From contig NZ_CP182343.1 of NCBI RefSeq assembly GCF_048571125.1, positions 1,302,001-1,366,000 on the forward strand: DNA of 64,000 nucleotides, read 5' to 3'. The notes under the pieces are model-generated. The model made no database searches. It saw only the letters and a program-made list of their open reading frames with translations, and was not told the origin of the DNA. Position numbers and translations under genes: made by a program. Shown piece by piece: positions 17,658 through 26,128 of the stretch (position 1 is its first letter; each line of letters opens with the position of its first letter). This stretch comes from Arcobacter siniprincipis. Lineage in GTDB: Bacteria; Campylobacterota; Campylobacteria; Campylobacterales; Arcobacteraceae.

Positions 17658-17677
17658 AACTCACTAATTACTCACTA
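17658..17677 (+). promoter_or_regulatory. Tandem 10-bp direct repeat before dctP, likely response-regulator site
   Basis: AACTCACTAA followed by TTACTCACTA, period 10, sharing the ACTCACT core with the site at 15391-15410. A possible -10 (TATTAT, 17686-17691) starts nine bases after it, giving nearly the same geometry as at the kinase promoter. Confidence 0.5.
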
Positions 17678-17718
17678 TATAAAACTATTATTACTTATCT
17701 AAAAAATAAGGAAAACTC

Positions 17719-18675
17719 ATGTTGAAAAAATGTTTAATTATTGCTTCACTTGCCAGTATGGTTTTTGCTGGAAATGTAAAAATGAATTTAAATGCAAAGT
17801 ATGGAGCAGATAACTTTCATACTGTTGGTGCTGAGAAATTTGCTACATTAGTAAAAAAATATACAGATGGAACTGTTGATATTACAGTATATCCAGGTTC
17901 TTCATTGGTAAAAGGTAATCCTTTAAAAGCTGTAAAAGATGCAACTGTTGCTATGGCTGATATGTTTATACCATTTACTGCTGGTGGTGGTAAAGTATTT
18001 GGTATCTCTGCTTTACCATTTATCGCTCAATCTTATGATGATGCTTATAAATTATATCAAATCTCAAAACCTGCATATGAAAAAACTGCAAGAAGATGGA
18101 ATCAAAAATTACTTTATAGTGTAACTTGGCCACCATCTGGATTTTATGGAAATAAAAAGTTAGAATCATTGGCAGATTTTGATGGTGTAAAAACTAGAAC
18201 TTATGATAAAAACTCTGCAAATTTTGTAAATGATGCAGGTGGAAATGCAGTCGCCTTACCTTGGGGAGAAGTTTATTCAGCTCTTAGAACGGGTTTAGTT
18301 AATTCTGTTATTACATCATCAAGTTCAGGGAAAGATGGTAAATTTTGGGAAGTATTAACTGACTTTACAAAAATAAGCTATGCTTATCCTTTACAAGCAG
18401 TTACAGTTAATCTCGATTATTGGAATTCTTTAAGCTCTTCTCAAAAAGATGCTATGCTAAAAGCAGCAGCTGAAGTTGAAAAATCACAATGGGAAGCTGT
18501 AAAAGCTGAAGATAAAGATGCACTTGATACTATGGCAAAAAATGGTATGCATATTTGGGAAGTTACTCCAAAATTAAAAGAAGAGTTATCTAAAGTTGCT
18601 GATAAAATGCTAAATGAGTATTTAAAAGATGCCAACAAAGATACTAAAAAAATATTTGAAGAATATAGAAAGTAA
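17719..18675 (+). CDS. dctP: TRAP transporter solute-binding protein (DctP family)
   Basis: 318 residues. A Sec signal peptide ends near residue 18 (MVFAG). The mature protein begins MNLNAKYGADNFHTVGAEKFA and contains the DctP core VKTRTYDKNSANFVNDAGGNAVALPWGEVYSALRTG (split here from one continuous block), including the arginine region used for carboxylate binding. It binds a small carboxylate in the periplasm. It is the first gene of a run of six closely spaced genes: dctP, dctQ, dctM, pxpA, pxpB, pxpC. The neighbourhood suggests 5-oxoproline (pyroglutamate) or a similar cyclic amide acid as ligand, which is inference. Confidence 0.9.
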   Translation: MLKKCLIIASLASMVFAGNVKMNLNAKYGADNFHTVGAEKFATLVKKYTDGTVDITVYPGSSLVKGNPLKAVKDATVAMADMFIPFTAGGGKVFGISALPFIAQSYDDAYKLYQISKPAYEKTARRWNQKLLYSVTWPPSGFYGNKKLESLADFDGVKTRTYDKNSANFVNDAGGNAVALPWGEVYSALRTGLVNSVITSSSSGKDGKFWEVLTDFTKISYAYPLQAVTVNLDYWNSLSSSQKDAMLKAAAEVEKSQWEAVKAEDKDALDTMAKNGMHIWEVTPKLKEELSKVADKMLNEYLKDANKDTKKIFEEYRK

Positions 18676-18678
18676 ACT

Positions 18679-19164
18679 ATGAAAATATTTTATTCTTTTA
18701 TAAATAAGCTCTCATTGTGGGGAGCTTATTTAGCATCACTTTTATTAATATCATTAGTTTTATTAATCTTAACAGAGATATTTATTAGATACTTCTTTGA
18801 TATGTCCACAATGATTGCAGATGAATATAGTGGATATTTGTATTTAGCTGCAATTTTTTTAGGTTTAGCTTACACCTTTAATGAAGATGCACATATTAGA
18901 ATCAATATCTTAACTTCTAAAATGAGTGAAAAATCAAATAGATTTATTGATGTATTTGCTGGTTTAATTACTATTTTCATATTAGTTTTTGCACTTTATA
19001 GAACGATTCTTTTTACTTATGATTCTTATGATATGCAGATGGTCTCAGAAGCAGTTTCTGAAACACCACTATATTTAACACAGTTAGTTATGCCATTAGG
19101 TATTAGCTTATTTATTTTGGCAGTTTTAGCTTTTGTATTGAAAGGATTAAGAAATGATATCTGA
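18679..19164 (+). CDS. dctQ: TRAP transporter small permease (DctQ family)
   Basis: 161 residues with four hydrophobic helices. FIRYFFDMSTMIADEYSGYLYLAAIFLGLAY contains the conserved E(Y/F) motif at the second helix of DctQ proteins, followed by DAHIRI. It partners with the large DctM subunit. It starts three bases after dctP and overlaps dctM by 11 bases. Confidence 0.9.
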   Translation: MKIFYSFINKLSLWGAYLASLLLISLVLLILTEIFIRYFFDMSTMIADEYSGYLYLAAIFLGLAYTFNEDAHIRINILTSKMSEKSNRFIDVFAGLITIFILVFALYRTILFTYDSYDMQMVSEAVSETPLYLTQLVMPLGISLFILAVLAFVLKGLRNDI

Positions 19165-20491
19165 TCCTTTAATTTTATCAATTGTTCTTGTATTCATAAT
19201 GTTTGTATTTTTGTTATCTTCAATTTGGATCGGGGTTTCATTAATCTTAACAGGTATTTTAGGTATGTTGATTGCTGTAAATAATTTACCACCTGTTCTT
19301 TCAATATATGATAAGATTGGTGATTTGCTTGCAGCTTCTATGTATGATTCCTTAAATTCATGGTCTTTGGCAGCTTTACCAATATTTATTTTAATGGGAG
19401 AGATTTTATATAAATCATCTATTTCTACAAGATTATTAAATGGATTAACTCCATGGTTGAGCTTCATTCCAGGAAAACTTTTACATATAAATGTTGCTGC
19501 ATGTTCACTTTTTGCCGCAATTTCAGGTTCAAGTTCAGCAACAACTGCAACAGTTGGAAAAATTACCCTTGATGAACTTAAAAAAAGAGGTTATTCAAAA
19601 TCACTTGCATTAGGTTCCCTTGCAGGAAGTGGAACATTAGGATTTTTGATTCCTCCTTCACTTATTATGATTATTTATGGAGTATTATCAAATGTATCAA
19701 TAGGTAAACTTTTTATGGCAGGAATCCTTCCTGGATTATTACTTGCAACGCTTTATTCAGTTTATATAATGATTGCTGCAAGTGTTGATAAAAGTGTAGT
19801 TCCTGTAAATAAAGATAAATATTCTTTAAAAGATTTTACTCATTCATTAAAAGATTTATTTCCCGTTATATCTTTGATAACTGTAGTGTTAGGTTCTATT
19901 TATGGAGGGTTAGCAACTCCAACTGAAGCTGCTTCTTTAGGTGTTTTAGGTTCAGTAATTTTGGCAATTTATTTTAAAAGTTTATCAATTGAAATTTTGC
20001 GAAATGCTTTATTAAATACTATTAAAACTTCTGTAATGATAAGTTTTATAATAGTTGGAGCTGGATTTTTATCTCAAGTAGTAGGATTCTTAGGTATTGC
20101 AAGAGCAATTAGTGAATTTATAGCCTCAATGGGGCTTTCACCTTTTGCTTTGATTTTAATTATTGGTATAATGTATGTATTTTTAGGAATGATTTTAGAT
20201 GGTATTTCTATTGTTGTTATGACTTTGCCTATTGTATTACCTATTGTTCAATTAGCTGGCTTTGATCCATTATGGTTTGGTATATTTTTAGTATTTATGG
20301 TAGAGTTATCTCAAATCACCCCACCAGTTGGTTTTTCACTCTTTGTTATACAAAGTATAAGTGGAGAAAAAATAGAATACATATTAAAAGCAACACTTCC
20401 ATTTTTTATTTTGATGATTGTTGCAGTTGTTTTAATTACAGTTTTCCCAGAAATTGTAGAGTTTGTACCTAGATATATGACTGCAAAATAG
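19154..20491 (+). CDS. dctM: TRAP transporter large permease (DctM family)
   Basis: 445 residues, about twelve hydrophobic helices. Typical DctM motifs are LPIFILMGEILYKS, ISGSSSATTATVGKITLDELKKRGYS, LAGSGTLGFLIPPSL, and near the C-terminus GMILDGISIVVMTLPIVLPI and ELSQITPPVGFSLFVIQ. It forms the ion-coupled translocation channel with DctQ. The ATG lies inside the end of dctQ, with AAAGGA upstream, so the two are translationally coupled. Confidence 0.93.
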   Translation: MISDPLILSIVLVFIMFVFLLSSIWIGVSLILTGILGMLIAVNNLPPVLSIYDKIGDLLAASMYDSLNSWSLAALPIFILMGEILYKSSISTRLLNGLTPWLSFIPGKLLHINVAACSLFAAISGSSSATTATVGKITLDELKKRGYSKSLALGSLAGSGTLGFLIPPSLIMIIYGVLSNVSIGKLFMAGILPGLLLATLYSVYIMIAASVDKSVVPVNKDKYSLKDFTHSLKDLFPVISLITVVLGSIYGGLATPTEAASLGVLGSVILAIYFKSLSIEILRNALLNTIKTSVMISFIIVGAGFLSQVVGFLGIARAISEFIASMGLSPFALILIIGIMYVFLGMILDGISIVVMTLPIVLPIVQLAGFDPLWFGIFLVFMVELSQITPPVGFSLFVIQSISGEKIEYILKATLPFFILMIVAVVLITVFPEIVEFVPRYMTAK

Positions 20492-20511
20492 ATTGAATTA
20501 TAGGAGAGAAG

Positions 20512-21249
20512 ATGAGTATAAAATTAAATTGTGATATGGGTGAGAGTTTTGGTATTTGGAAGATGGGATTAGATGAAGAGATTATGCCATATATCAATAT
20601 GGCAAATCTTGCTTGTGGATTCCATGCAAGTGATGCTCTTACTATGAATAAGTCAGTTGCTTTAGCTAAAAAATACCATGTAACAGTTGGTGCACATCCT
20701 GGATATCAAGATTTAGTTGGATTTGGTAGAAGAAGTATACCTTGTAGTGATGAAGAGATAAGCTCAATTGTTTTATATCAAATTGGGGCATTAAGTGTTT
20801 TTTGTAAAGTACATGATACTTATGTCTCTTATGTAAAACCCCATGGTGGACTTTATCATGATATGATGAATAAAGAGAATGTATTTAGAGCAATTTTAAG
20901 TGCTATTTCTTCTTACGATAAGAGTATAAATCTAATGATATTATCAAGTCCAAAAAATGAAGAATATGCAAAAATCGCAAAGGGTTATAATATTGCTTTA
21001 TTATATGAAGTATTTGCAGATAGAAATTATAATGATGATGGAAGTTTAGTTTCAAGAAGTGAAAAAAATGCGGTAATTCATGATGAAAAAGAGGTTATAA
21101 CAAGAGTTAAGAACCTAAAAGAAAAGGGTAGTTTAAATAGTATTAGTGGAAAAGAGTTAGCCTTAGAAGTTGATGCTCTTTGTGTACATGGTGATACCCA
21201 AAATGCCTTAGAGTTTATAAAAATACTTAGAAAGGAAATATCTGCATGA
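20512..21249 (+). CDS. pxpA: 5-oxoprolinase subunit A (LamB/YcsF family)
   Basis: 245 residues with all family hallmarks: LNCDMGESFG, NLACGFHASD, VGAHPGYQDLVGFGRR, SYVKPHGGLYHD, EVFADRNYNDDGSL and CVHGDT. With PxpB and PxpC it forms the prokaryotic ATP-dependent 5-oxoprolinase, converting 5-oxo-L-proline to glutamate. It starts 20 bases after dctM, with GGAGAGA upstream, and overlaps pxpB by four bases. The position right behind a TRAP transporter suggests that imported oxoproline is hydrolysed here. Confidence 0.93.
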   Translation: MSIKLNCDMGESFGIWKMGLDEEIMPYINMANLACGFHASDALTMNKSVALAKKYHVTVGAHPGYQDLVGFGRRSIPCSDEEISSIVLYQIGALSVFCKVHDTYVSYVKPHGGLYHDMMNKENVFRAILSAISSYDKSINLMILSSPKNEEYAKIAKGYNIALLYEVFADRNYNDDGSLVSRSEKNAVIHDEKEVITRVKNLKEKGSLNSISGKELALEVDALCVHGDTQNALEFIKILRKEISA

Positions 21250-21920
21250 TATTTAAAGTAGCTTCTGTTGATTCATTAGTTATATATTTTGGAAATGAAA
21301 TAAGTGAAGAAATAGCACAAGATGTACAAAAAGCATATCTCTCTTTGAGAAGTTTAAATATAGAAGGGCTAATAGAGATTATTCCTTCATATACTACTAT
21401 TTACATAAGTTACGATATTTTCAAATATGATTATTCATCTTTAGTGGAATTACTAAAACAAAGTATAAACTTAGAGTATGAAGATAATAGTTCAAAGAAT
21501 ATAATAAATATAGATGTATATTATGGGCAAGAGGTTGGTTTAGACTTAAGTGATATGAGTATAAAAACAAAACTTCCAATCGAAAAGATTATAGAGATAC
21601 ATTCACAAAAACTTTATGATGTATATGCCATAGGTTTTGCTCCTGGTTTTGGATTTTTAGCTAGTGTGGATAAACAAATAGCAGTTCCAAGATTATCAAG
21701 CCCAAGAAAAAGCGTACCTAAAGGCTCAGTAGCTATTGCAGATAGACAAACAGCAGTTTATCCTCAAAGTTCACCTGGTGGATGGAATATTATAGGACGA
21801 ACAGCAATGGAACTATTTGATAAGAGTTTAGAAAAACTTTCACCTTTGAGTGTTGGAGATAAGGTTAAATTTAATGCAATCAGTAAAGAAGAGTTTTTAG
21901 CTCAAGGTGGAATTATATGA
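21246..21920 (+). CDS. pxpB: 5-oxoprolinase subunit B
   Basis: 224 residues of the allophanate hydrolase subunit 1/KipI-like family. Signature blocks are YAIGFAPGFGFLASVD, PRLSSPRKSVPKGSVAIADRQTAVYPQSSPGGWNIIGRT and the C-terminal LSVGDKVKFNAI (first two are parts of longer stretches). It acts with PxpA and PxpC in 5-oxoproline hydrolysis. The ATGA overlaps at both ends show tight translational coupling across pxpABC. Confidence 0.92.
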   Translation: MIFKVASVDSLVIYFGNEISEEIAQDVQKAYLSLRSLNIEGLIEIIPSYTTIYISYDIFKYDYSSLVELLKQSINLEYEDNSSKNIINIDVYYGQEVGLDLSDMSIKTKLPIEKIIEIHSQKLYDVYAIGFAPGFGFLASVDKQIAVPRLSSPRKSVPKGSVAIADRQTAVYPQSSPGGWNIIGRTAMELFDKSLEKLSPLSVGDKVKFNAISKEEFLAQGGII

Positions 21921-22828
21921 GTTTAGAAATAATAAATAAACCAATCCTTGTTACAATTCAAGATATGGGAAGATTCTCTTATTCGAATATTGGAGTTTCG
22001 AATTCAGGGGTTATGGATGAGTATGCTTATTTATATGTAAATAAAATCCTTGGAAATGATTATGGTACAAATGCCCTAGAAATATCTTTTTCAAATGTTC
22101 AGTTTAAGGTAAATACTTCAACACAAATCGCACTTACAGGTGCGAAATGTGAGTTTTTTATAAATGATGTTTTAATGAATACTTGGGAAACACACAATAT
22201 AAAAAAAGGTGATATTTTAAAAGTTGGAAGAATAATAGAGGGTACGAGAGTGTATCTATCAGTAAGTGGTGGTTTTGATATAAAAAAAGAGTTTGGAAGT
22301 AATAGTACAACTATAAAAGAGAAACTTGGTGGGATAGATGGTGATAAATTAAAAAAAGGGGATATTTTACCTTTTAAAAGCTCACAACCCACATATAAAA
22401 AAAGACTACATCAAGAATATATTCCAAAGTATAGTGATGAATTGATTTTAAGAGTAATTCTTTGTTCCCAAGAAGATAATTTTCCCCAAGAAGAGAAAGA
22501 TAAATTCTTTTCAAACTCTTATACTATAACCAATGATTTTAATAGAATGGGGTGTAAGTTAAATGGTGAAGTAATAAAATCAGATATCAATGGAATCATT
22601 TCCGAGGGTATTGCCTTTGGAGCTATTCAAATACCAAGTGATGGACAACCAATTATTTTATTAAAAGAGAGACAGACAATTGGGGGATATCCGAAGATTG
22701 GAACTGTTTTTAGCCTAGATTGTTTTAATTTAGCCCAAGTAAAACCAAATAGCAAAATAAGATTCTCTCCTATAAGTATAGAAGAGGCACAAGAGAAGTT
22801 AAGAGCTTTTTATCACTATTTTAGATAG
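21917..22828 (+). CDS. pxpC: 5-oxoprolinase subunit C (biotin-dependent carboxyltransferase-like family)
   Basis: 303 residues of the KipA/allophanate hydrolase subunit 2 family. Motifs: VTIQDMGRFSYSNIGVSNSG, MDEYAYLYVNKILGND, ALEISFSN, IALTGAK, VYLSVSGGFD, and near the end GEVIKSDINGIISEGIAFGAIQ with LLKERQTIGGYPKIGTV. It completes the 5-oxoprolinase. Some annotation pipelines call this family urea carboxylase-like because of remote similarity. It is the last gene of the TRAP-pxp run; a 33-base gap precedes dedA. Confidence 0.92.
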   Translation: MSLEIINKPILVTIQDMGRFSYSNIGVSNSGVMDEYAYLYVNKILGNDYGTNALEISFSNVQFKVNTSTQIALTGAKCEFFINDVLMNTWETHNIKKGDILKVGRIIEGTRVYLSVSGGFDIKKEFGSNSTTIKEKLGGIDGDKLKKGDILPFKSSQPTYKKRLHQEYIPKYSDELILRVILCSQEDNFPQEEKDKFFSNSYTITNDFNRMGCKLNGEVIKSDINGIISEGIAFGAIQIPSDGQPIILLKERQTIGGYPKIGTVFSLDCFNLAQVKPNSKIRFSPISIEEAQEKLRAFYHYFR

Positions 22829-22861
22829 TATTCTTGCTATTAATAAATATAGAGGATTGTT

Positions 22862-23392
22862 TTGGAAGATATAATTAATCAATGGGGTTACTTAGCTCTA
22901 TTCTTATACTCATTTGGTGGTGGTTTTGTTGGACTTGTGGTTGCAAGTGTTTTAGCTTATTCTGGGGATTTAAATATATATATTTGTATTATAGTTGCAG
23001 CTAGTTCAAACTTCTTAGGAGATCAGTTTCTATTTTATATGGCAAGAACAAATAAAAACTACGCAAAAGATATAATGAAAAAGCATGGAAGAAAAGTTGC
23101 ACTTGCCCATTTGTGGATGAGAAAATATGGCTCACCAGTTGTATTTTTACAAAAGTATGTGTATGGGATAAAAACTTTGATTCCTTTGGCTATGGGACTT
23201 ACAAAATACTCATTTAAAAAATTTACTATATTTAACTTCTTTGCTACAATTCTTTGGGCAGTAATAGTTGGATATATCAGTTATAAACTAGGCGAAGTTG
23301 TTTTAACTTACGCAGATGATTATAAGTATTATGGAGTAGCAATAATCTTAGCTATTGTACTTACTGTTACTTACTACTTAAAGAAGATATAA
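22862..23392 (+). CDS. DedA-family membrane protein
   Basis: 176 residues with the DedA/VTT pattern: an N-terminal re-entrant region, the GDQFLFYMARTNK loop, LWMRKYGSPVVFLQKYVYGIKTLIPLAMGLTKYSFKKFTIFNFFATILWA (shown in two overlapping parts of the family motif), then a terminal helix. Family members are linked to membrane lipid flipping, including undecaprenyl phosphate or phosphatidylethanolamine transport. Start is TTG at 22862 with AGAGGA upstream. It abuts the dbpA gene with no gap. Confidence 0.88.
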   Translation: MEDIINQWGYLALFLYSFGGGFVGLVVASVLAYSGDLNIYICIIVAASSNFLGDQFLFYMARTNKNYAKDIMKKHGRKVALAHLWMRKYGSPVVFLQKYVYGIKTLIPLAMGLTKYSFKKFTIFNFFATILWAVIVGYISYKLGEVVLTYADDYKYYGVAIILAIVLTVTYYLKKI

Positions 23393-24751
23393 ATGCTAGC
23401 AATAACTACACTAAACATAGATGAAAAACTAAAAGAGAACTTGATATCTTTAGGTTATGAAACTCTAACTAAAATACAAGAAGAGTCTTTACCTTTAATA
23501 TTAGAAGGAAAAGATGTCATAGCAAAAGCAAAAACAGGAAGTGGAAAAACTGCTGCTTTTGGAATAGGGCTATTAAATAAATTAGATGTAAAGAAGTTCA
23601 AAACACAATGTTTAGTTTTATGCCCTACAAGGGAACTTGCTGACCAAGTTGCAGTTGAACTTAGAAGAATAGCTAGATATAAACACAATATCAAAATATT
23701 GACTTTATGTGGTGGCGTTCCCTCAAGTAGACAAACACATTCACTAACCCATGGAGCACATGTAATAGTTGGAACTCCAGGACGAGTACTGTTTCACCTA
23801 AGAGAGCAAAACCTAAATCCAGAATCAATTGATACTCTTGTATTAGATGAAGCAGATAGAATGCTTGATATGGGATTTTTAGAAGACATAGAAAAGGTAA
23901 TAAGCTTTATACCAAAACAGCGACAAACATTACTATTCTCTGCAACCTATGATGAAAATATAAAAGAGCTTTCAAAAGGTATCTTAGTAGATCCTATTTT
24001 TAAAAGTGTAGATACAGTTCATACAGAAAGTACCATAAGAGAAGAGTTTATAAAAACTTCAAGAAAAGATAGTGTTTTATTAAAACTATTCTCAACTTAT
24101 AAACCAAGCTCAGTAATAATCTTCTGTAATACAAAAATCAAATGTGATGAACTAGATACCTACCTTTATGATATGGGATATGACCCTTTAGTTTTACACT
24201 CTGATTTTGAACAAAAAACAAGAGATGAAATTATTACACTTTTTTCAAATAAGTCATACCCAATACTAATTGCAACAGATGTAGCAAGTAGGGGACTTGA
24301 TATTGATGATGTTGAGATGGTTATAAATTATGATATGGCAAATGATACAAATGTATATACACATAGAATAGGAAGAACTGCAAGAGCTGGGAAAAGTGGA
24401 GTTGCTTTAACTTTATATAATGATTATGATGAAGATAAAGTTGAGGAACTGCAAGTAAATAAAGAGCTAGTTTATGTTGATGAAGAGAGTTTGATTGATG
24501 AGGTATATAAATTAACAGCAGAATTTAGAACTATTTATATAAGTGGTGGGAAAAAATTAAAACTAAGACCTGCTGATATTTTAGGGTGTTTGATTCAAGA
24601 TAATGGCTTAGAAAAAGATGATATAGGTAAGATAAAAATACTTCCTATGTGCTCTTATGTGGCAATAAAAGTTGATGCTTATGAGAAAAAAATCAAAGGA
24701 CAAGAGTCTTTAAAAATCAAAGGTAAATTTTTTAGAATATTTGATAGGTAG
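23393..24751 (+). CDS. dbpA: DEAD-box ATP-dependent RNA helicase DbpA
   Basis: 452 residues. Q motif (LTKIQEESLP), Walker A AKTGSGKT, PTRELA, TPGR, DEAD, SAT, and the second RecA domain with ATDVASRGLDID and HRIGRTARAGKSG. The C-terminal 75 residues (RTIYISGGKKLKLRPADILG, then IGKIKILPMCSYVAIK and LKIKGKFFRI) form the DbpA-type RRM that binds hairpin 92 of 23S rRNA. Expected role: late assembly of the large ribosomal subunit. Starts directly at the end of dedA. Confidence 0.92.
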   Translation: MLAITTLNIDEKLKENLISLGYETLTKIQEESLPLILEGKDVIAKAKTGSGKTAAFGIGLLNKLDVKKFKTQCLVLCPTRELADQVAVELRRIARYKHNIKILTLCGGVPSSRQTHSLTHGAHVIVGTPGRVLFHLREQNLNPESIDTLVLDEADRMLDMGFLEDIEKVISFIPKQRQTLLFSATYDENIKELSKGILVDPIFKSVDTVHTESTIREEFIKTSRKDSVLLKLFSTYKPSSVIIFCNTKIKCDELDTYLYDMGYDPLVLHSDFEQKTRDEIITLFSNKSYPILIATDVASRGLDIDDVEMVINYDMANDTNVYTHRIGRTARAGKSGVALTLYNDYDEDKVEELQVNKELVYVDEESLIDEVYKLTAEFRTIYISGGKKLKLRPADILGCLIQDNGLEKDDIGKIKILPMCSYVAIKVDAYEKKIKGQESLKIKGKFFRIFDR

Positions 24752-24821
24752 TTAATATTATAAAAAATAAAAGTAAAAATAGGTAATATATAATTAAATA
24801 ATATATTTTTCAAGGAATTTG

Positions 24822-25790
24822 ATGAATAATTTGATTGTAAGTGGAATAAAAAGATTTTTAGAAGCTAATTGTTTTAATCAAAATATTTATGAATATCTTG
24901 ATTTTTATGACAAGTTAAGAGATATAAAAGAAGTTAAGCTTATCTATGAAGAGCTACAAATATGGCTTGAAAAAACTTTTTATGTAAAATCATTAAAAAT
25001 TGTAATTGATTCTTTAGATGAAAAAGATAAAGAGATTGCTTTTCAAAACTCTAGTGATGAAGTTTATGAAAATAGCTCAATGATTAAAAAATATAAAATT
25101 TTTATGAATAAAAGTTTAGCGATTAATTTTTATTTAGTTTGTGAAAATAAAAAACATCTAAAAGAAATTACATCAAATGATGAAATATTAAATGCCTTTT
25201 TTTATATGGTAGCACCTTTTATAACAAGTGTTTCCTATCAAGAATTAGTACAAAAACTCACCTTCAAAGACCCCTTAACAAGTGTTTATAATAGAAAGTT
25301 TTTAGTTGAACACTTAAATAAACTTTTACCTTTGGCAAAAAGAGAAAATAAAAATATCTCATTTTTAATGATAGGAATTGATCACTTTAAAGCAGTTATT
25401 GATGAGTTTGATTATGATGTTGGTGATAATGTTTTAATTAGTTTATCAGAAATATTAAGAAATAATATAAGGGAATCTGACATCGTTGTAAGATTAGAAG
25501 CGGATGAATTTTTGGTTACTTTAGTTGGACTTACATCACAAAATGATGCGAAACTTGTAGCTCAAAAGTTAATCGACGTTTTTGCAAAAAGTGAAGTAAA
25601 AGTATCTCCCTCAGGTTATACTTTGAAAAAAACTATTTGTGTGGGTATCACCCATTATGATAATCAAACAAATTCTGTTGATTATATTTTAAGAAACGCT
25701 GATATATCACTTTATGAAGCAAAGAATCTAGGAAGAGGTAAGATAAAAGAATTTTTTCCAGATGAAGTTCAGTGTGTAGATTTATTTTAA
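24822..25790 (+). CDS. Degenerate GGDEF-domain protein (probable c-di-GMP receptor)
   Basis: 322 residues. About 145 residues of uncharacterised N-terminal sequence are followed by a GGDEF domain (from LTFKDPLTSVYNRKF, about 146-310). The signature reads EADEF (226-230). Other catalytic positions are altered too: the metal-binding first Asp of DIDHFK is Gly, the Asn of ND is Ile, and GH is DY. The inhibitory RxxD site is intact as RESD (217-220), five residues before the signature. Known biology: active synthases need the signature, while degenerate domains with intact I-sites often bind c-di-GMP. I therefore infer a receptor rather than a cyclase. ATG at 24822 preferred over the adjacent TTG. 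Confidence 0.85.
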   Translation: MNNLIVSGIKRFLEANCFNQNIYEYLDFYDKLRDIKEVKLIYEELQIWLEKTFYVKSLKIVIDSLDEKDKEIAFQNSSDEVYENSSMIKKYKIFMNKSLAINFYLVCENKKHLKEITSNDEILNAFFYMVAPFITSVSYQELVQKLTFKDPLTSVYNRKFLVEHLNKLLPLAKRENKNISFLMIGIDHFKAVIDEFDYDVGDNVLISLSEILRNNIRESDIVVRLEADEFLVTLVGLTSQNDAKLVAQKLIDVFAKSEVKVSPSGYTLKKTICVGITHYDNQTNSVDYILRNADISLYEAKNLGRGKIKEFFPDEVQCVDLF

Positions 25791-25802
25791 AAAGGAGTAT
25801 TA

Positions 25803-26090
25803 ATGGCAGTGGAAGCTAGTGCAAGACATATCTTAATAGACAATGAAGAGATATGTAACCAAGTAAAAGAACAAATAATTAGTGGGGATTTAGATTTTGT
25901 AGAAGCTGCAGAACAATATTCATTATGTCCATCAGGAGATCAAGGTGGAGCTTTAGGTACATTTGGTAAAGGTCAAATGGTAAAAGAGTTTGAAGATGTT
26001 GTATTTACTGCTCCTGTAGGAGAAATCCAAGGTCCAGTTCAAACAGAATTTGGTTACCATCTTATAGAAGTAACTTCAAGAAACGACTAA
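25803..26090 (+). CDS. Small parvulin-type peptidyl-prolyl isomerase (PpiC-like)
   Basis: 95 residues comprising a single rotamase domain: ASARHILI, FVEAAEQYSLCPSGDQGGALGTFGKGQMVKEFEDVVFTAPVGEIQGPVQTEFGYHLIEV covers the entire parvulin core in two parts. There is no signal peptide, so it acts in the cytoplasm, like E. coli PpiC. AAAGGAG precedes the ATG. It is 12 bases downstream of the GGDEF gene, probably by readthrough. A hairpin follows. Confidence 0.92.
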   Translation: MAVEASARHILIDNEEICNQVKEQIISGDLDFVEAAEQYSLCPSGDQGGALGTFGKGQMVKEFEDVVFTAPVGEIQGPVQTEFGYHLIEVTSRND

Positions 26091-26101
26091 AATAATTTTA
26101 T

Positions 26102-26128
26102 AAAGGCTAACTTTTTATAGTTGCCTTT
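26102..26128. terminator. Bidirectional terminator between ppiC-like gene and sodium channel gene
   Basis: Stem AAAGGC-AACT paired with AGTT-GCCTTT with one bulged base and a 6-base loop, A/T runs on both sides, placed between convergent genes; it overlaps the end of the channel gene. Confidence 0.65.
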
